Of a stretch of 64,000 nt of DNA, positions 7,801 to 17,542 are shown one piece after another. This DNA is from Candidatus Thermokryptus mobilis. GTDB taxonomy: Bacteria > Bacteroidota > Ignavibacteria > Kryptoniales > Kryptoniaceae. The DNA is taken from contig NZ_FAOO01000008.1 of NCBI RefSeq assembly GCF_900070205.1, forward strand, positions 62,057 to 126,056, read 5' to 3'. Under the pieces are notes generated by a model. The model saw nothing but the letters and a program-made list of their open reading frames with translations. It did no database searches and was not told the DNA's origin. Positions within the stretch are counted from its first letter, which is position 1. Each line of letters begins with the position of its first letter. A program made the position numbers and the translations under genes.

Positions 7801-9804
7801 TTAAAATTCAAATTCAGCTTTTACTTCAGTTGCTTCAATTAATTCGCTTGGGATTTGCATGACTTCATAGTAACCGCGCTTTACAGCTTCAAGATTTGCT
7901 TTGACGACATTTTCACCGCGTCTTCCGAAATATTTTCTTATTGATTTTTCAACTCCCTTGAAAAGTTCTTCTTCACTTAAATTATAGTTTTCTCTGAAAG
8001 GTGTGACCCTTAGGAAAATACCAAGCAGAACTATTCCTTGCATCCTTTGTTCAAGGTCTGGTGTTGGAGCAACCTCGCGGGCAATTTTCACCGTGTCAAG
8101 GTAATAAACTTTTATCTTTCTATCTTTTATTATCTTCTTTGCGTATGAAGGTATATCAGTCCAGACATCTTCTGGGTTTGTTTTATCGCTTTGGATGAAA
8201 AGTGTTCCACCCTCACTTAACCCGGCAAGTGGATTTCCATTATTGAATGCGTTTACATCATTTACAGGGACGAATTCAACATGCGTGAGTTCACAATGTG
8301 TCCTTATTTTTTCTTTCGCAACCGTTAGATAATATGTCGTTGGTAGCCCTTTCTTTTCAGAGCCATATTTTGGATAAGCTTGAACTTGAAGCTTGAAGAT
8401 ATCCTCAAGCATTGTAGCTATGACTTTGTTAGTCGTCACAGAGCCATATCCGCCAACTGAATGACCACGCATTGAGAAAGCACCTCTTGGTCTAACATCT
8501 GGATCATATTCTCTTTCAAGGGCAAGTTCATGTTTGATTCCTACGACAAAAAATTCTTTCTCTTTCCCGTCGTTTCTCATCATATTTTTGAAAATTGCGA
8601 TGAAGTCCCCTGGTCTTACATCTCTGCTTCCAAGTCCACCGGCTCCGGAGAAAATTCTCGGTATCCTGTCAATCTTAGGATAACCTTTTGAACCGATGAA
8701 AGCATCCGCAAAAGAAGCTTTAATTGACATCGTAAGAGGATTTGATTGGGCTAGTGGGTTATCCATTCTTTCAAGGACTGCAAATGCTTTGACATGTTTA
8801 AGGGCTTCAACGATTTCTTTCCCAGGGAAGGGGGCAAAAACTGTAACAGTTAAAGCTCCAACTTTCAATCCTTCAACTTCCCTCAAATAATCAACCGTTG
8901 CCATAGCTGTTTCCATAAATGAGCCCATTCCAACGATGACATATTCCGCATCTTCAACTTTATACGGATCTATGAAATTATATCTTCTTCCAGTTAATTT
9001 ATAGAATGTCTCCATTGCTTCTTTCAGTGCTTCTGGAACCTTGTCGTAGTAGTATCTTTGGGCTATTTTACCTTTCATGTAGCTGTCTTGATTTTGGACG
9101 ACCCCGGACATAAGCGGAAAGTATGGGTTCATCAGGTTTTTGAGTTTCTTGTTGGGATCGTCAATAAATTGTTTCATAAGTTCTGGTTCTGGGAGAAGGA
9201 CATTTTCAATTGTGTGTGTTGTAAGGAAACCATCTTGAACCATTAAAAATGGAGTATCGGAATTTTCAGCTGCTCGGTGAGCTATAAGTGTTAAATCTGC
9301 GACTTCTTGGACATTTCTTGCAAAAATTATCCCCCAACCGCAATCGGCAACTCCCATGACATCGTCATGCCCAGCGTGAACATTTAGAGAATGCGAGGTT
9401 AAAGCCCTCGCTCCAATGTGAAAAACGATAGGTAACCTTTTGCCTGCAATTGTGTAAAGAACTTCTTTCATTAAGATGAGTCCCTGTCCAGAGGTGAAAT
9501 TTGTAATTCTACCGCCTGCTGCAGCAAATCCTTCGCAGACGGAGGCGGAGCTATGTTCCGACTCCGGTTCAAAGAAAAATAGTTTATCGCCCCAGAGATT
9601 TCTCTTTCCATTTGCGACCTCAGCTTGAAATCCCTGTCCCATAGTTGTAGATGAGGTTATCGGATAAGCACAAGCACCTTGGCTTATATGTGTCTCAACC
9701 CAGACGACAGCTCCGGCTCCATCTGATGTCGTTGGTATCCCCGGGAACGGGAAATTATTCTCTTTCATTTTCTTCATCAGTTTTAGTTTTTGATTATCTT
9801 CCAT
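7801..9804 (-). CDS. porA: Pyruvate:ferredoxin oxidoreductase, alpha-gamma fusion
   Basis: First half of the NifJ-type enzyme. Residues about 20-400 form the alpha (pyrimidine-binding and transketolase C-like) domains, with ACAYPITSSTTMG, SEHSSASVCEGFAAAGGR and GMGSFMETAMATVDYLR. Residues about 440-640 form the gamma domain, with GHSVGGYGSVTTNKVIATM and FVPVNDVNAFNNGNPLAGL. In full-length NifJ these domains and the ferredoxin/TPP domains are one chain of nearly 1200 residues; here the chain is divided between gamma and delta. The ATG at 9804 overlaps the last 11 bases of ispG, so the genes are translationally coupled. A second in-frame ATG lies at 9777. The reduced ferredoxin made here could supply the electrons IspG needs. 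Confidence 0.92.
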   Translation of the reverse strand: MEDNQKLKLMKKMKENNFPFPGIPTTSDGAGAVVWVETHISQGACAYPITSSTTMGQGFQAEVANGKRNLWGDKLFFFEPESEHSSASVCEGFAAAGGRITNFTSGQGLILMKEVLYTIAGKRLPIVFHIGARALTSHSLNVHAGHDDVMGVADCGWGIIFARNVQEVADLTLIAHRAAENSDTPFLMVQDGFLTTHTIENVLLPEPELMKQFIDDPNKKLKNLMNPYFPLMSGVVQNQDSYMKGKIAQRYYYDKVPEALKEAMETFYKLTGRRYNFIDPYKVEDAEYVIVGMGSFMETAMATVDYLREVEGLKVGALTVTVFAPFPGKEIVEALKHVKAFAVLERMDNPLAQSNPLTMSIKASFADAFIGSKGYPKIDRIPRIFSGAGGLGSRDVRPGDFIAIFKNMMRNDGKEKEFFVVGIKHELALEREYDPDVRPRGAFSMRGHSVGGYGSVTTNKVIATMLEDIFKLQVQAYPKYGSEKKGLPTTYYLTVAKEKIRTHCELTHVEFVPVNDVNAFNNGNPLAGLSEGGTLFIQSDKTNPEDVWTDIPSYAKKIIKDRKIKVYYLDTVKIAREVAPTPDLEQRMQGIVLLGIFLRVTPFRENYNLSEEELFKGVEKSIRKYFGRRGENVVKANLEAVKRGYYEVMQIPSELIEATEVKAEFEF

Positions 9805-10861
9805 TTGGATTGAACTTCTCAACTTCTTCAACCACCGCTTGAACTATTTCTTCCTCTTTAACTCTTCTTATCACTTCGCCATTTCTGTATAGAATTCCAA
9901 CTCCCTTTCCACAAGCAACGCCTATATCTGCCTCACTTGCCTCTCCTGGACCATTGACGACACAACCTAGGATTGCAACTTTTACTGGCTTTTTCACCTT
10001 GTTAAGTTTTTCTTGAAGTTCATTTACGATTTTGAACAGGTTAACCTCAAGTCGTCCACATGTTGGACAAGCTATTATTTCAACATTTCTTGATGCAAGC
10101 CCAAGCGAACGGAGGATTTCCCTTCCAACTTCAACTTCCTTCACAGGGTCATCCGTTAGAGAAACTCTTATCGTGTCTCCAATTCCTTCAGCAAGTAATG
10201 TCCCGATGCCGACAGCTGATTTTATCGTCCCTGTGAAAAATGGTCCTGCCTCCGTCACACCGAGATGAAGAGGGTAGTCGGTTTTGCTTGCAATTAATCT
10301 ATATGCTTCTATCATCAACCTCACATCCGTAGATTTAACAGATATTACGATGTCGGAAAAGCCGAATTCTTCACATATCTCAACATGTCGCATTGCGCTT
10401 TCAAACAGAGCTTCTGCTGTTGGATAACCATATTTTTCAAGCAGGTCCTTTTCAAGTGAGCCGGAATTAACTCCAATTCTTATCGGTATGCCTCGTTCTT
10501 TCGCAGCTTTTAATACTTGTTTTATCCTTTCTTTTGAACCGATGTTTCCAGGGTTAATTCTTACCTTTGCAACGCCAGCCTCAATTGCCTTTAGCGCAAA
10601 GATATGATTGAAATGTATATCTGCAACGACTGGTATTGGCGAACCCTTTACAATTTCGGGGAGTGCATCGGCCGATTCTTTGTTTGGGACAGCAACACGA
10701 ACTATATCACATCCGGCTTCAGCAAGTTGATAGATTTGTTTCAGCGTTGCTTTGACATCTTCCGTTTTCGTTTTAGTCATTGATTGAACCGAAATCGGAG
10801 CATCGCCGCCGATGGGAATACTTCCAACGTAAATTTTTCTTGATTTTCGTCTATTTATCAT
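9794..10861 (-). CDS. ispG: 4-hydroxy-3-methylbut-2-enyl diphosphate synthase (IspG/GcpE)
   Basis: Penultimate enzyme of the methylerythritol phosphate pathway. It reduces MEcPP to HMBPP with a 4Fe-4S cluster and ferredoxin or flavodoxin. The protein has the compact 355-residue form without the large insert seen in chlamydial, plant and many Bacteroidota enzymes. The barrel begins RRKSRKIYVGSIPIGG. The cluster ligands are in ACPTCGR and GCVVNGPGEA. SVQSMTKTKTED and KVRINPGNIG are typical family blocks. It starts at ATG 10861, 20 bases after the rhomboid gene, and its last codons overlap the porA start. The link with PFOR makes biochemical sense because both use low-potential ferredoxin. Confidence 0.95.
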   Translation of the reverse strand: MINRRKSRKIYVGSIPIGGDAPISVQSMTKTKTEDVKATLKQIYQLAEAGCDIVRVAVPNKESADALPEIVKGSPIPVVADIHFNHIFALKAIEAGVAKVRINPGNIGSKERIKQVLKAAKERGIPIRIGVNSGSLEKDLLEKYGYPTAEALFESAMRHVEICEEFGFSDIVISVKSTDVRLMIEAYRLIASKTDYPLHLGVTEAGPFFTGTIKSAVGIGTLLAEGIGDTIRVSLTDDPVKEVEVGREILRSLGLASRNVEIIACPTCGRLEVNLFKIVNELQEKLNKVKKPVKVAILGCVVNGPGEASEADIGVACGKGVGILYRNGEVIRRVKEEEIVQAVVEEVEKFNPNGR

Positions 10862-10881
10862 AAAAAGGTATCTTCTTTGTT

Positions 10882-11718
10882 TTAACGCAACTTTTTGCTT
10901 GCTTCATAGAGAATTTTTTTCTCTCGCTCAGTTAAACTTTCATACCCGTATTGGTTTATTTTGTCAAGTATTTCGTCAATTTGTTCTTGTGTTATTATCT
11001 CATCGTCAACGAGAAGATATTTCTTCTTTTGCTTTTTAGGAAGTTTAAACTTAGCCAAAAGTTCAGAAAGATCAAAGCCCGAATACATAAGTTTGATGTA
11101 AATAAATCCAACAACAGCCCCACCAAGATGTGCAAAGTGAGCTATTCCATCGCTTCCAAAAATTCCCATTATGAGGTCAAAGAAAACAAGTATCGCAACG
11201 AAAATCCTTGCAGGTATCGGGATTAAGAAGTATAAAAAGATCATCCTATCAGGGAACATAATAGCAAATGCTGTCATTATGCCATAAATTGCGCCAGAGG
11301 CCCCAACAACAGGTCCAATTTGGTCAAATAAAGGAGCGATGATAAGGTGAGTTATTCCAGCGCCAATTCCAGCTGTTGAGTAATAGACCAAGAATCTTCT
11401 TGTTCCCCAAAGGTTTTCCACTTCGGTTCCGAACATCCAAAGCATGAGCATATTGAAAAGAATGTGAAATATTCCTTTCGGATCGTGGATGAACATATAT
11501 GTTATCAATTGCCAAATTTTAAATCCATCTCCAATTGGATTTAGAGCGAAGTATTTATAAATGTAAATGTAAAGTGGGACGCCGGAGATTTTAAAGTTCA
11601 AACCAAAAAAAATAAGGAACAGGTAGACAATGACATTTATAATTATGAAGTATTTGATAGCGGATGGGAAAAATCTAAATCCATGAAAAAAGCTTGGTCT
11701 ATAATACCTATAGCTCAT
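10882..11718 (-). CDS. Rhomboid family intramembrane serine protease
   Basis: Polytopic inner-membrane protease with about six to seven transmembrane helices. The nucleophile is Ser141 in VVGASGAIYGI and the partner histidine is His197 in AHFAHLGGAVVG. The substrate loop motif appears as LWGTRRFL. The C-terminal cytoplasmic tail (ITQEQIDEILDKINQYGYESL and following helix) is the short helical domain common in Bacteroidota-type rhomboids. The ATG at 11718 is chosen; an upstream GTG would only add a poly-Lys/Arg stretch. The gene follows the pgk terminator and leads the ispG-porA-porB genes, so its promoter should lie in the roughly 50 bases between, although no clear one is visible. Substrates are unknown. 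Confidence 0.9.
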   Translation of the reverse strand: MSYRYYRPSFFHGFRFFPSAIKYFIIINVIVYLFLIFFGLNFKISGVPLYIYIYKYFALNPIGDGFKIWQLITYMFIHDPKGIFHILFNMLMLWMFGTEVENLWGTRRFLVYYSTAGIGAGITHLIIAPLFDQIGPVVGASGAIYGIMTAFAIMFPDRMIFLYFLIPIPARIFVAILVFFDLIMGIFGSDGIAHFAHLGGAVVGFIYIKLMYSGFDLSELLAKFKLPKKQKKKYLLVDDEIITQEQIDEILDKINQYGYESLTEREKKILYEASKKLR

Positions 11719-11770
11719 TTTCTGTTTTTTTCTTTTTTGCACTTGTTAAAATATACAACAGCATTTGCTA

Positions 11771-11804
11771 AATTAAAAATAAAAGGGCGGTTTAGAAACC
11801 GCCC
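11771..11804 (-). terminator. Rho-independent terminator after pgk
   Basis: Bases 11785-11792 and 11797-11804 pair perfectly (GGGCGGTT/AACCGCCC) around a 4-base loop. On the minus strand the stem is followed by TTTTATTTTTAATTT. The opposite side has no T-run, so it serves pgk only. Confidence 0.85.
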
Positions 11805-11832
11805 TGAGGGATTTCTAATATGTAAAGGATTT

Positions 11833-13023
11833 TCACTTGTCTTTTATCGCTGAAATTCCGGGCAACTCTTTTCCTTCAAGGAATTCAAGTGAAGCGCCTC
11901 CACCCGTTGAGACATGAGAAACTTTATCCGACAGTCCCGCTTTTGAAATTGCTGAGGCGGAATCACCACCGCCTACAATCGTCACTGCTCCTTTGCTTGT
12001 TATCTCGGCAAGGACTTTAGCTATTTCAAATGTTCCTTTAGCGAAATTATCAAATTCAAAGACGCCCATCGGTCCGTTCCAAACAACTGTTTTTGCATCC
12101 TTTAAAACATCTTTAAATGTCTCAATCGTTTTGGGTCCTATATCAAGTATCATCCAATCGGGTTTAACTTTGTCAACCGATGTTATTTCAAAGTTTGCGT
12201 TATTTGAGAATTCGCTTGCTATCACACAATCCACAGGCAAGATGAATTTTATATTTCTTTTCTCTGCTTCACTTAGAATTTCTTTTGCGAGTTCAATTTT
12301 ATCATTTTCAACAAGAGATTTGCCGACTTCATAACCTTTCGCTTTCAAAAATGTATTTGCCATTCCTCCACCGATCAAAAAGGCATCAACTTTATCCATT
12401 AAATTTTTTATCACTTGAATTTTATCTGATACCTTTGCACCACCAAGTATTGCTACATAAGGTTTTTCTGGGTTTGTGAGTGCTTTTGATAGATATTCAA
12501 TTTCTTTTTTCATCAGGTAACCGATGGCTGTTTCCTTGACAAATCTCGCAACCCCCTCTGTTGATGCATGGGCACGATGAGCGCTTCCAAAAGCATCGTT
12601 TATATAAACATCGGCTATTGAAGCGAGCTCTTTGGCGAAGTTTTCATCGTTTTTTTCTTCCTCAGGATGGAATCTCACATTTTCAAGCAATAGAACTTCA
12701 CCTTCTTTCAGTTCAGAAACCATTTTCCTTACTTCTTCACCAATGCAATCCGGGGTGAACTTAACGCTTATCCCAAGTAGTTTTGATAAATGTTCTGCGA
12801 TTGGTTTTAAGCTGTATTTTTCGTCAAATCCCTTCGGTCGACCAAGGTGGCTTATTAAAATCGCCTTTCCGCCACTTTCAATTATTTTTCTTATCGTTGG
12901 GAGTGATTCCCTTATTCTCGTGTCATCGGCGACCTTCCCATTCTCAATCGGGACATTAAAATCAACTCTAACGAGAACCCTTTTGCCTTTTAGGTTTAGG
13001 TCGTCAATTGTGATTTTTTTCAT
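11833..13023 (-). CDS. pgk: Phosphoglycerate kinase
   Basis: Glycolytic/gluconeogenic enzyme interconverting 1,3-bisphosphoglycerate + ADP and 3-phosphoglycerate + ATP in the cytoplasm. Complete 396-residue length. The N-terminal substrate region [15 protein letters not shown] and SHLGRPKG, the GGAKVSDKI segment, [10 protein letters not shown] and the nucleotide-binding GGGDSASAI followed by [15 protein letters not shown] are all intact. It lies four bases after a secreted-protein gene, itself downstream of gap, on the same strand. The gap terminator lies between gap and that gene, so pgk may be expressed from read-through or from its own promoter. A clear terminator follows. Confidence 0.97.
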   Translation of the reverse strand: MKKITIDDLNLKGKRVLVRVDFNVPIENGKVADDTRIRESLPTIRKIIESGGKAILISHLGRPKGFDEKYSLKPIAEHLSKLLGISVKFTPDCIGEEVRKMVSELKEGEVLLLENVRFHPEEEKNDENFAKELASIADVYINDAFGSAHRAHASTEGVARFVKETAIGYLMKKEIEYLSKALTNPEKPYVAILGGAKVSDKIQVIKNLMDKVDAFLIGGGMANTFLKAKGYEVGKSLVENDKIELAKEILSEAEKRNIKFILPVDCVIASEFSNNANFEITSVDKVKPDWMILDIGPKTIETFKDVLKDAKTVVWNGPMGVFEFDNFAKGTFEIAKVLAEITSKGAVTIVGGGDSASAISKAGLSDKVSHVSTGGGASLEFLEGKELPGISAIKDK

Positions 13024-13027
13024 GGGC

Positions 13028-13762
13028 TTATTCCCCCGATTTATTTTTAAGTTTGAAGTCAGTCACCTCGTAAACGATTTTTATAGTCCCGAACTTTATG
13101 AAAAGCACTTTGGGGAAGACCTGTGTTTCATTTCTTGACAGTATAAGGGTGTCATCAAACGAATTTATGTCAAGGAATTGTTTATTTTGTATCTTGCCGA
13201 AACGTTTTGATTTATAGTTAATTTCGTATTCGCATTTCAAAGGCACAAAGCTTGAATTATCAATCCAAATTTTCCCTATTCCTTCTGCGTTTAATGTGTC
13301 GCTGTTGATTTTGTATTCAACCTTTACGACTTCACAATCGTGACCATAAAGTTTTTCAACACCGCTTGTTTTATAACTTATCTTGGTATTGCTGGAGTTG
13401 TTGGAGGCTGATCTTAAGAATGGGAAGATAAGGTTTTTTATCTTTAAATTTTCATCTGCTCTGACTTTTTCAATTTGTTTTGCAATTCGCAGGCTTGAAG
13501 AGTCAGCGTTTGGTGGGATTGATGTGAGTTTTCTCTCTTTTATCGTTCCATTTTCAAATTTGACATCGTAAAGGAATTCATAGGTTGCCTTTTTAACTGT
13601 TAGGTTATAGTTAAATGTAACTTTGAGTTTGAATTCGCCCGTTGCGTTTTCAATTTTTTTATCGTTCTCTTCAACTTTTGCGATAGCTTTTTTAATTATT
13701 TCATTCGCATTTTGTACCAATAAGATATTGGCGCTTAAAAGCAAGATTAAAAAAATCATCAC
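13028..13762 (-). CDS. Secreted protein of unknown function, possible LolA-like fold
   Basis: A 244-residue protein with an N-terminal signal peptide ([19 protein letters not shown]). The rest alternates beta strands: [29 protein letters not shown], then [39 protein letters not shown] and [10 protein letters not shown] near the end. A long early helix followed by strands of the type 'conversion to/from lowered residual, w-ID-x-F-P-L' is like LolA/LolB-type lipoprotein carriers and related DUF families, but I cannot make a firm match. It sits between gap and pgk on the same strand, four bases before pgk, with no obvious functional link to glycolysis. The ATG at 13762 (or the next codon, also ATG) is the start. 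Confidence 0.65.
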   Translation of the reverse strand: MMIFLILLLSANILLVQNANEIIKKAIAKVEENDKKIENATGEFKLKVTFNYNLTVKKATYEFLYDVKFENGTIKERKLTSIPPNADSSSLRIAKQIEKVRADENLKIKNLIFPFLRSASNNSSNTKISYKTSGVEKLYGHDCEVVKVEYKINSDTLNAEGIGKIWIDNSSFVPLKCEYEINYKSKRFGKIQNKQFLDINSFDDTLILSRNETQVFPKVLFIKFGTIKIVYEVTDFKLKNKSGE

Positions 13763-13775
13763 ATTTGCCCCTTTA

Positions 13776-13809
13776 CTTTATAAAAAATTGCGGTGGCTTT
13801 CGCCACCGC
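13776..13809 (-). terminator. Rho-independent terminator after gap
   Basis: An 8-bp perfect stem, GCGGTGGC (13790-13797) with GCCACCGC (13802-13809), and a 4-base loop. On the minus strand it is followed by AATTTTTTATAAAG. It begins nine bases after the gap stop and separates gap from the downstream secreted-protein gene. Confidence 0.82.
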
Positions 13810-13817
13810 TTCTTTTC

Positions 13818-14840
<1,023 letters not shown>

Positions 14841-14871
14841 TCAAATTTTATTTTTGAAAAATCACAAGTTA

Positions 14872-14900
14872 AATTTATGCAGGGATGACTTAAAAAGCAA
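14872..14900 (-). promoter_or_regulatory. Candidate sigma-70 promoter for gap
   Basis: On the minus strand, TTGCTT (14895-14900), a 17-base spacer and TAAATT (14872-14877). The predicted start of transcription is about 35 bases before the gap ATG. The -10 deviates from TATAAT and the region is AT-rich, so this is a candidate only. Confidence 0.45.
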
Positions 14901-14909
14901 CTAAAATTT

Positions 14910-14938
14910 TTGCAATTTGAAGCCAATTGTTTTAAATT
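14910..14938 (+). promoter_or_regulatory. Candidate sigma-70 promoter for the TPR lipoprotein-pyrK-pyrD-folC-rho genes
   Basis: TTGCAA (14910-14915), 17-base spacer, TAAATT (14933-14938). The spacing is the same and the -10 identical to the divergent gap candidate, ten bases away. It would place the transcript start about 25 bases before the TTG at 14971. Confidence 0.42.
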
Positions 14939-14970
14939 TATTCAAGCAAAATCAATTTTAATGCGAGACA

Positions 14971-16791
14971 TTGAACCGCAACTTTAAAAAAATTTCCCTG
15001 TTCATCGTATTAATCCCAATTTTCGGATGTTCCGTTTGGAAGAGCGTGTTTAACGAGTTTAATGCTTATTTTAACACCTATTATAACGCTAAGGAGATAT
15101 TCGCGCAAGTTGAAGAGGTCGTGCAGGGGAGGCAAAAGGCGGAGAAATTTTTAACGATTGAAAAAAATGATGATGAAATAAAAATACCGCCAAATGAAAA
15201 AAACAAACTTGACGATGTTATAAAAAAGTGCTCAAAAATTTTGCAGTATTATATTAACACATCAATAGCAGATGATGCTCTCTTGATAATTGGAAAGTCA
15301 TATCTTTATCAGGATAATTACCTTGCTGCTGAGAGAAAGTTTGCAGAGTTGATTTCCAATTTCCCAAGAAGTGATCTTTACAATGAGGCGCTTTATTATC
15401 TTATGTTGACGCTTGTAAAGGAGAAAAAGTATGCTGATGCTGTGGTGTCATTTCAAACCAAGGCGAATCCAGAAAAGAGAAAGAATTTGGGGAAGCTTTA
15501 TAAAATTTATGCGGTTGCAAAATTTAAGCTTGGCGAGGTTGACAGCGCAATTAATTACTTAAAACTCGCGCTAAACAATGCGAAAGGTGAAGACAAAGCT
15601 GAAATTTTATTTTACCTTGGGGAAATAAGCGAGTTAAAAGACAGAGAAGAAAGTGCTAAATTTTATTATGAATCCGCAAAGGTCACGAAAAGACAAAACC
15701 TTAAAGTATGGGCGCTTATAAAATATTCAATTCAAAAGCGAGAACTTGGTGAATATGATATTGCCTTAAGGGCTTTAAACGATCTTTTGGAGCAAAATTT
15801 TGATGCTGACTACGCAAGGAGAATTTACCTTGAACTTGCTCGGACATACAATCACGCTGGAAAAATTGACAAGGCAATTCAGACATATCTTTACCTTGAC
15901 ACAACTTATAAGAGAACGGAAGAATCGGCGTATGGATATTTTGAGCTTGGGCGTTTGTATGAGGAAAGGATTGGGAATTACGATTCAGCGAAGTTTTTCT
16001 TTGACAAAGCGCGACTTGAAAATCCACAAAGTGATGTTTCAAAAATTGCACAGAGGAAGGTTGAACAATACAATAACTATTTCAAATACATCTCAACGAT
16101 ATCGCGAGCTGATAGTTTATCCGAGGAACAGGTTTCTGATGCGAAGTATTCACTTGCGTGGCTTTTCTATATGTCATTTGGGCGCTTGGATTCAGCGATC
16201 CATTATTTAAATGATGTAATTAAAAATCACCCGAATTCATCGGCTTCCGCTCGTGCATATTATCTTTTTGGGATGATTTATGAACCGATAGACAGCCAAA
16301 AAGCCAGGGAAATTTACGCTGAACTTATCAGGAAATTTCCAGAAACGCAGTATGCAAAGCAGGCGATGAAAATACTTGGAGTGAAAGACGATGTGGAGAA
16401 GGACACTTTAGAGAAACTTTACAATATCGCTTGTTCTATGATTGACACAAACCCGCAGGGAGCGATTGACCTTTTTTTGAGAGTTTATAATCAAAGCGTT
16501 GATGCGAATTTGAAAGCGAGAGCGTTTTTTGCTATTGGGTGGATCAATGAATACAAATTGAAAAATTATTCAAAAGCGATTGAGTATTATACAAAGATAC
16601 TTGATAGCTTCCCGAACACCGAATATGCCAAGATAGTTAGCGTGAAGGTCAATCCTGATAAACAAGAGGAAAAGCCGAAACAACCTCAGATCACACCCGA
16701 GGTCAAGCCAAAGCAGAAGGAATTTGAAAGCGAACTTGAGGATGAAATGAAAATAAGGGATAGGAGGAGAAAGCGAATAGATGATAATTAA
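14971..16791 (+). CDS. TPR-repeat lipoprotein, PorW/SprE-like
   Basis: A 606-residue outer-membrane or periplasmic lipoprotein. The signal ends in a lipobox with Cys20 (VLIPIFGC). A conserved-looking FNAYFNTYYNAKEIFAQVE segment follows; similar Asn/Tyr-rich 'AYYN-YFN' segments begin PorW/SprE proteins of the type IX secretion system. At least eight tetratricopeptide-type helical pairs fill residues about 90-560, for example YLAAERKFAELISNFPRS and DSAIHYLNDVIKNHPNSSA. A charged tail ends the protein. It begins with TTG at 14971; no better start lies before the signal peptide. The last 11 bases overlap pyrK, so coupling with pyrimidine genes is real but functionally unexplained. The PorW assignment is an inference. 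Confidence 0.75.
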   Translation: MNRNFKKISLFIVLIPIFGCSVWKSVFNEFNAYFNTYYNAKEIFAQVEEVVQGRQKAEKFLTIEKNDDEIKIPPNEKNKLDDVIKKCSKILQYYINTSIADDALLIIGKSYLYQDNYLAAERKFAELISNFPRSDLYNEALYYLMLTLVKEKKYADAVVSFQTKANPEKRKNLGKLYKIYAVAKFKLGEVDSAINYLKLALNNAKGEDKAEILFYLGEISELKDREESAKFYYESAKVTKRQNLKVWALIKYSIQKRELGEYDIALRALNDLLEQNFDADYARRIYLELARTYNHAGKIDKAIQTYLYLDTTYKRTEESAYGYFELGRLYEERIGNYDSAKFFFDKARLENPQSDVSKIAQRKVEQYNNYFKYISTISRADSLSEEQVSDAKYSLAWLFYMSFGRLDSAIHYLNDVIKNHPNSSASARAYYLFGMIYEPIDSQKAREIYAELIRKFPETQYAKQAMKILGVKDDVEKDTLEKLYNIACSMIDTNPQGAIDLFLRVYNQSVDANLKARAFFAIGWINEYKLKNYSKAIEYYTKILDSFPNTEYAKIVSVKVNPDKQEEKPKQPQITPEVKPKQKEFESELEDEMKIRDRRRKRIDDN

Positions 16792-17542
16792 ACTTGTTTC
16801 AACTGTAAAGTTAAAAGAACACCTAACAGATGGAATTTTCAGGTTGACGCTTTATGCTCCTGAAATTGCAAGCATTTCAAAACCGGGGCAATTTGTAAAT
16901 GTGAAAGTTTCAGATTATTTTGATCCGCTGTTGAGAAGACCTTTCAGCATTTGCGATGCTGATGGTGAATACATTAAGTTAATTTTTAACATTGCTGGCA
17001 AGGGAACGAAAATTTTGGCAGAGTTAGAGCAAGGCGATGAAGTTGATTTGTTTGGACCACTTGGGAGAGGGTTTGAAGTTGATGATGATTTTGATGTGGC
17101 TTTAATTGTTGCTGGAGGGCTTGGGGTTGCACCTTTCCCTTTCCTTGTGAAAATTTTGAAGGAAAAGGGCAAAAGGATAGTTTCTTATGTCGGTGCAAGG
17201 ACAAAAGAGCAAGTCATCTCTGATGGACTTGAAAATGTAAATGTTGCGACCGATGACGGCTCTGCTGGCTTTAAAGGAACCGTTGTTGAACTTGTCAAGT
17301 TAAACATATTGAATTTGGATTCGTCAAAAATTAAAATTTTCGGTTGCGGTCCAACCCCGATGTTGAAATCCCTTGTTAAACTTTGTGACGAGTATAATTT
17401 GAAATGTGAAGTTTCAGTTGAAACAGCAATGGCTTGTGGCACGGGCTTATGCCAAGGTTGTGTTGTAACGACGAGGGACTTTAGTTATAAGCTTGCATGT
17501 AAAGATGGACCCGTTTTCAATGTAAGGGAGATTTTGATATGA
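16781..17542 (+). CDS. pyrK: Dihydroorotate dehydrogenase B, electron-transfer subunit PyrK
   Basis: FAD and 2Fe-2S subunit that passes electrons from dihydroorotate oxidation to NAD. The flavin-binding RRPFSICDAD motif and PGQFVNVKV precede the NAD-binding GGLGVAPFPFLVKIL. The 2Fe-2S ligands lie in the C-terminal block CGTGLCQGCVV with a final Cys in YKLACKDGPVF. It overlaps the TPR gene by 11 bases at its start (ATG 16781) and pyrD by four bases at its end, the usual pyrK-pyrD arrangement of a type 1B enzyme. Confidence 0.94.
   Translation: MIIKLVSTVKLKEHLTDGIFRLTLYAPEIASISKPGQFVNVKVSDYFDPLLRRPFSICDADGEYIKLIFNIAGKGTKILAELEQGDEVDLFGPLGRGFEVDDDFDVALIVAGGLGVAPFPFLVKILKEKGKRIVSYVGARTKEQVISDGLENVNVATDDGSAGFKGTVVELVKLNILNLDSSKIKIFGCGPTPMLKSLVKLCDEYNLKCEVSVETAMACGTGLCQGCVVTTRDFSYKLACKDGPVFNVREILI

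Noticed and set aside
12632..13138. 168-codon + strand frame opposite pgk
   Set aside because: Shadow of pgk; serine/phenylalanine-rich composition typical of antisense frames in this window.
15800..16210. 136-codon + strand frame within the TPR lipoprotein gene
   Set aside because: Out-of-frame overlap with a coherent TPR protein.
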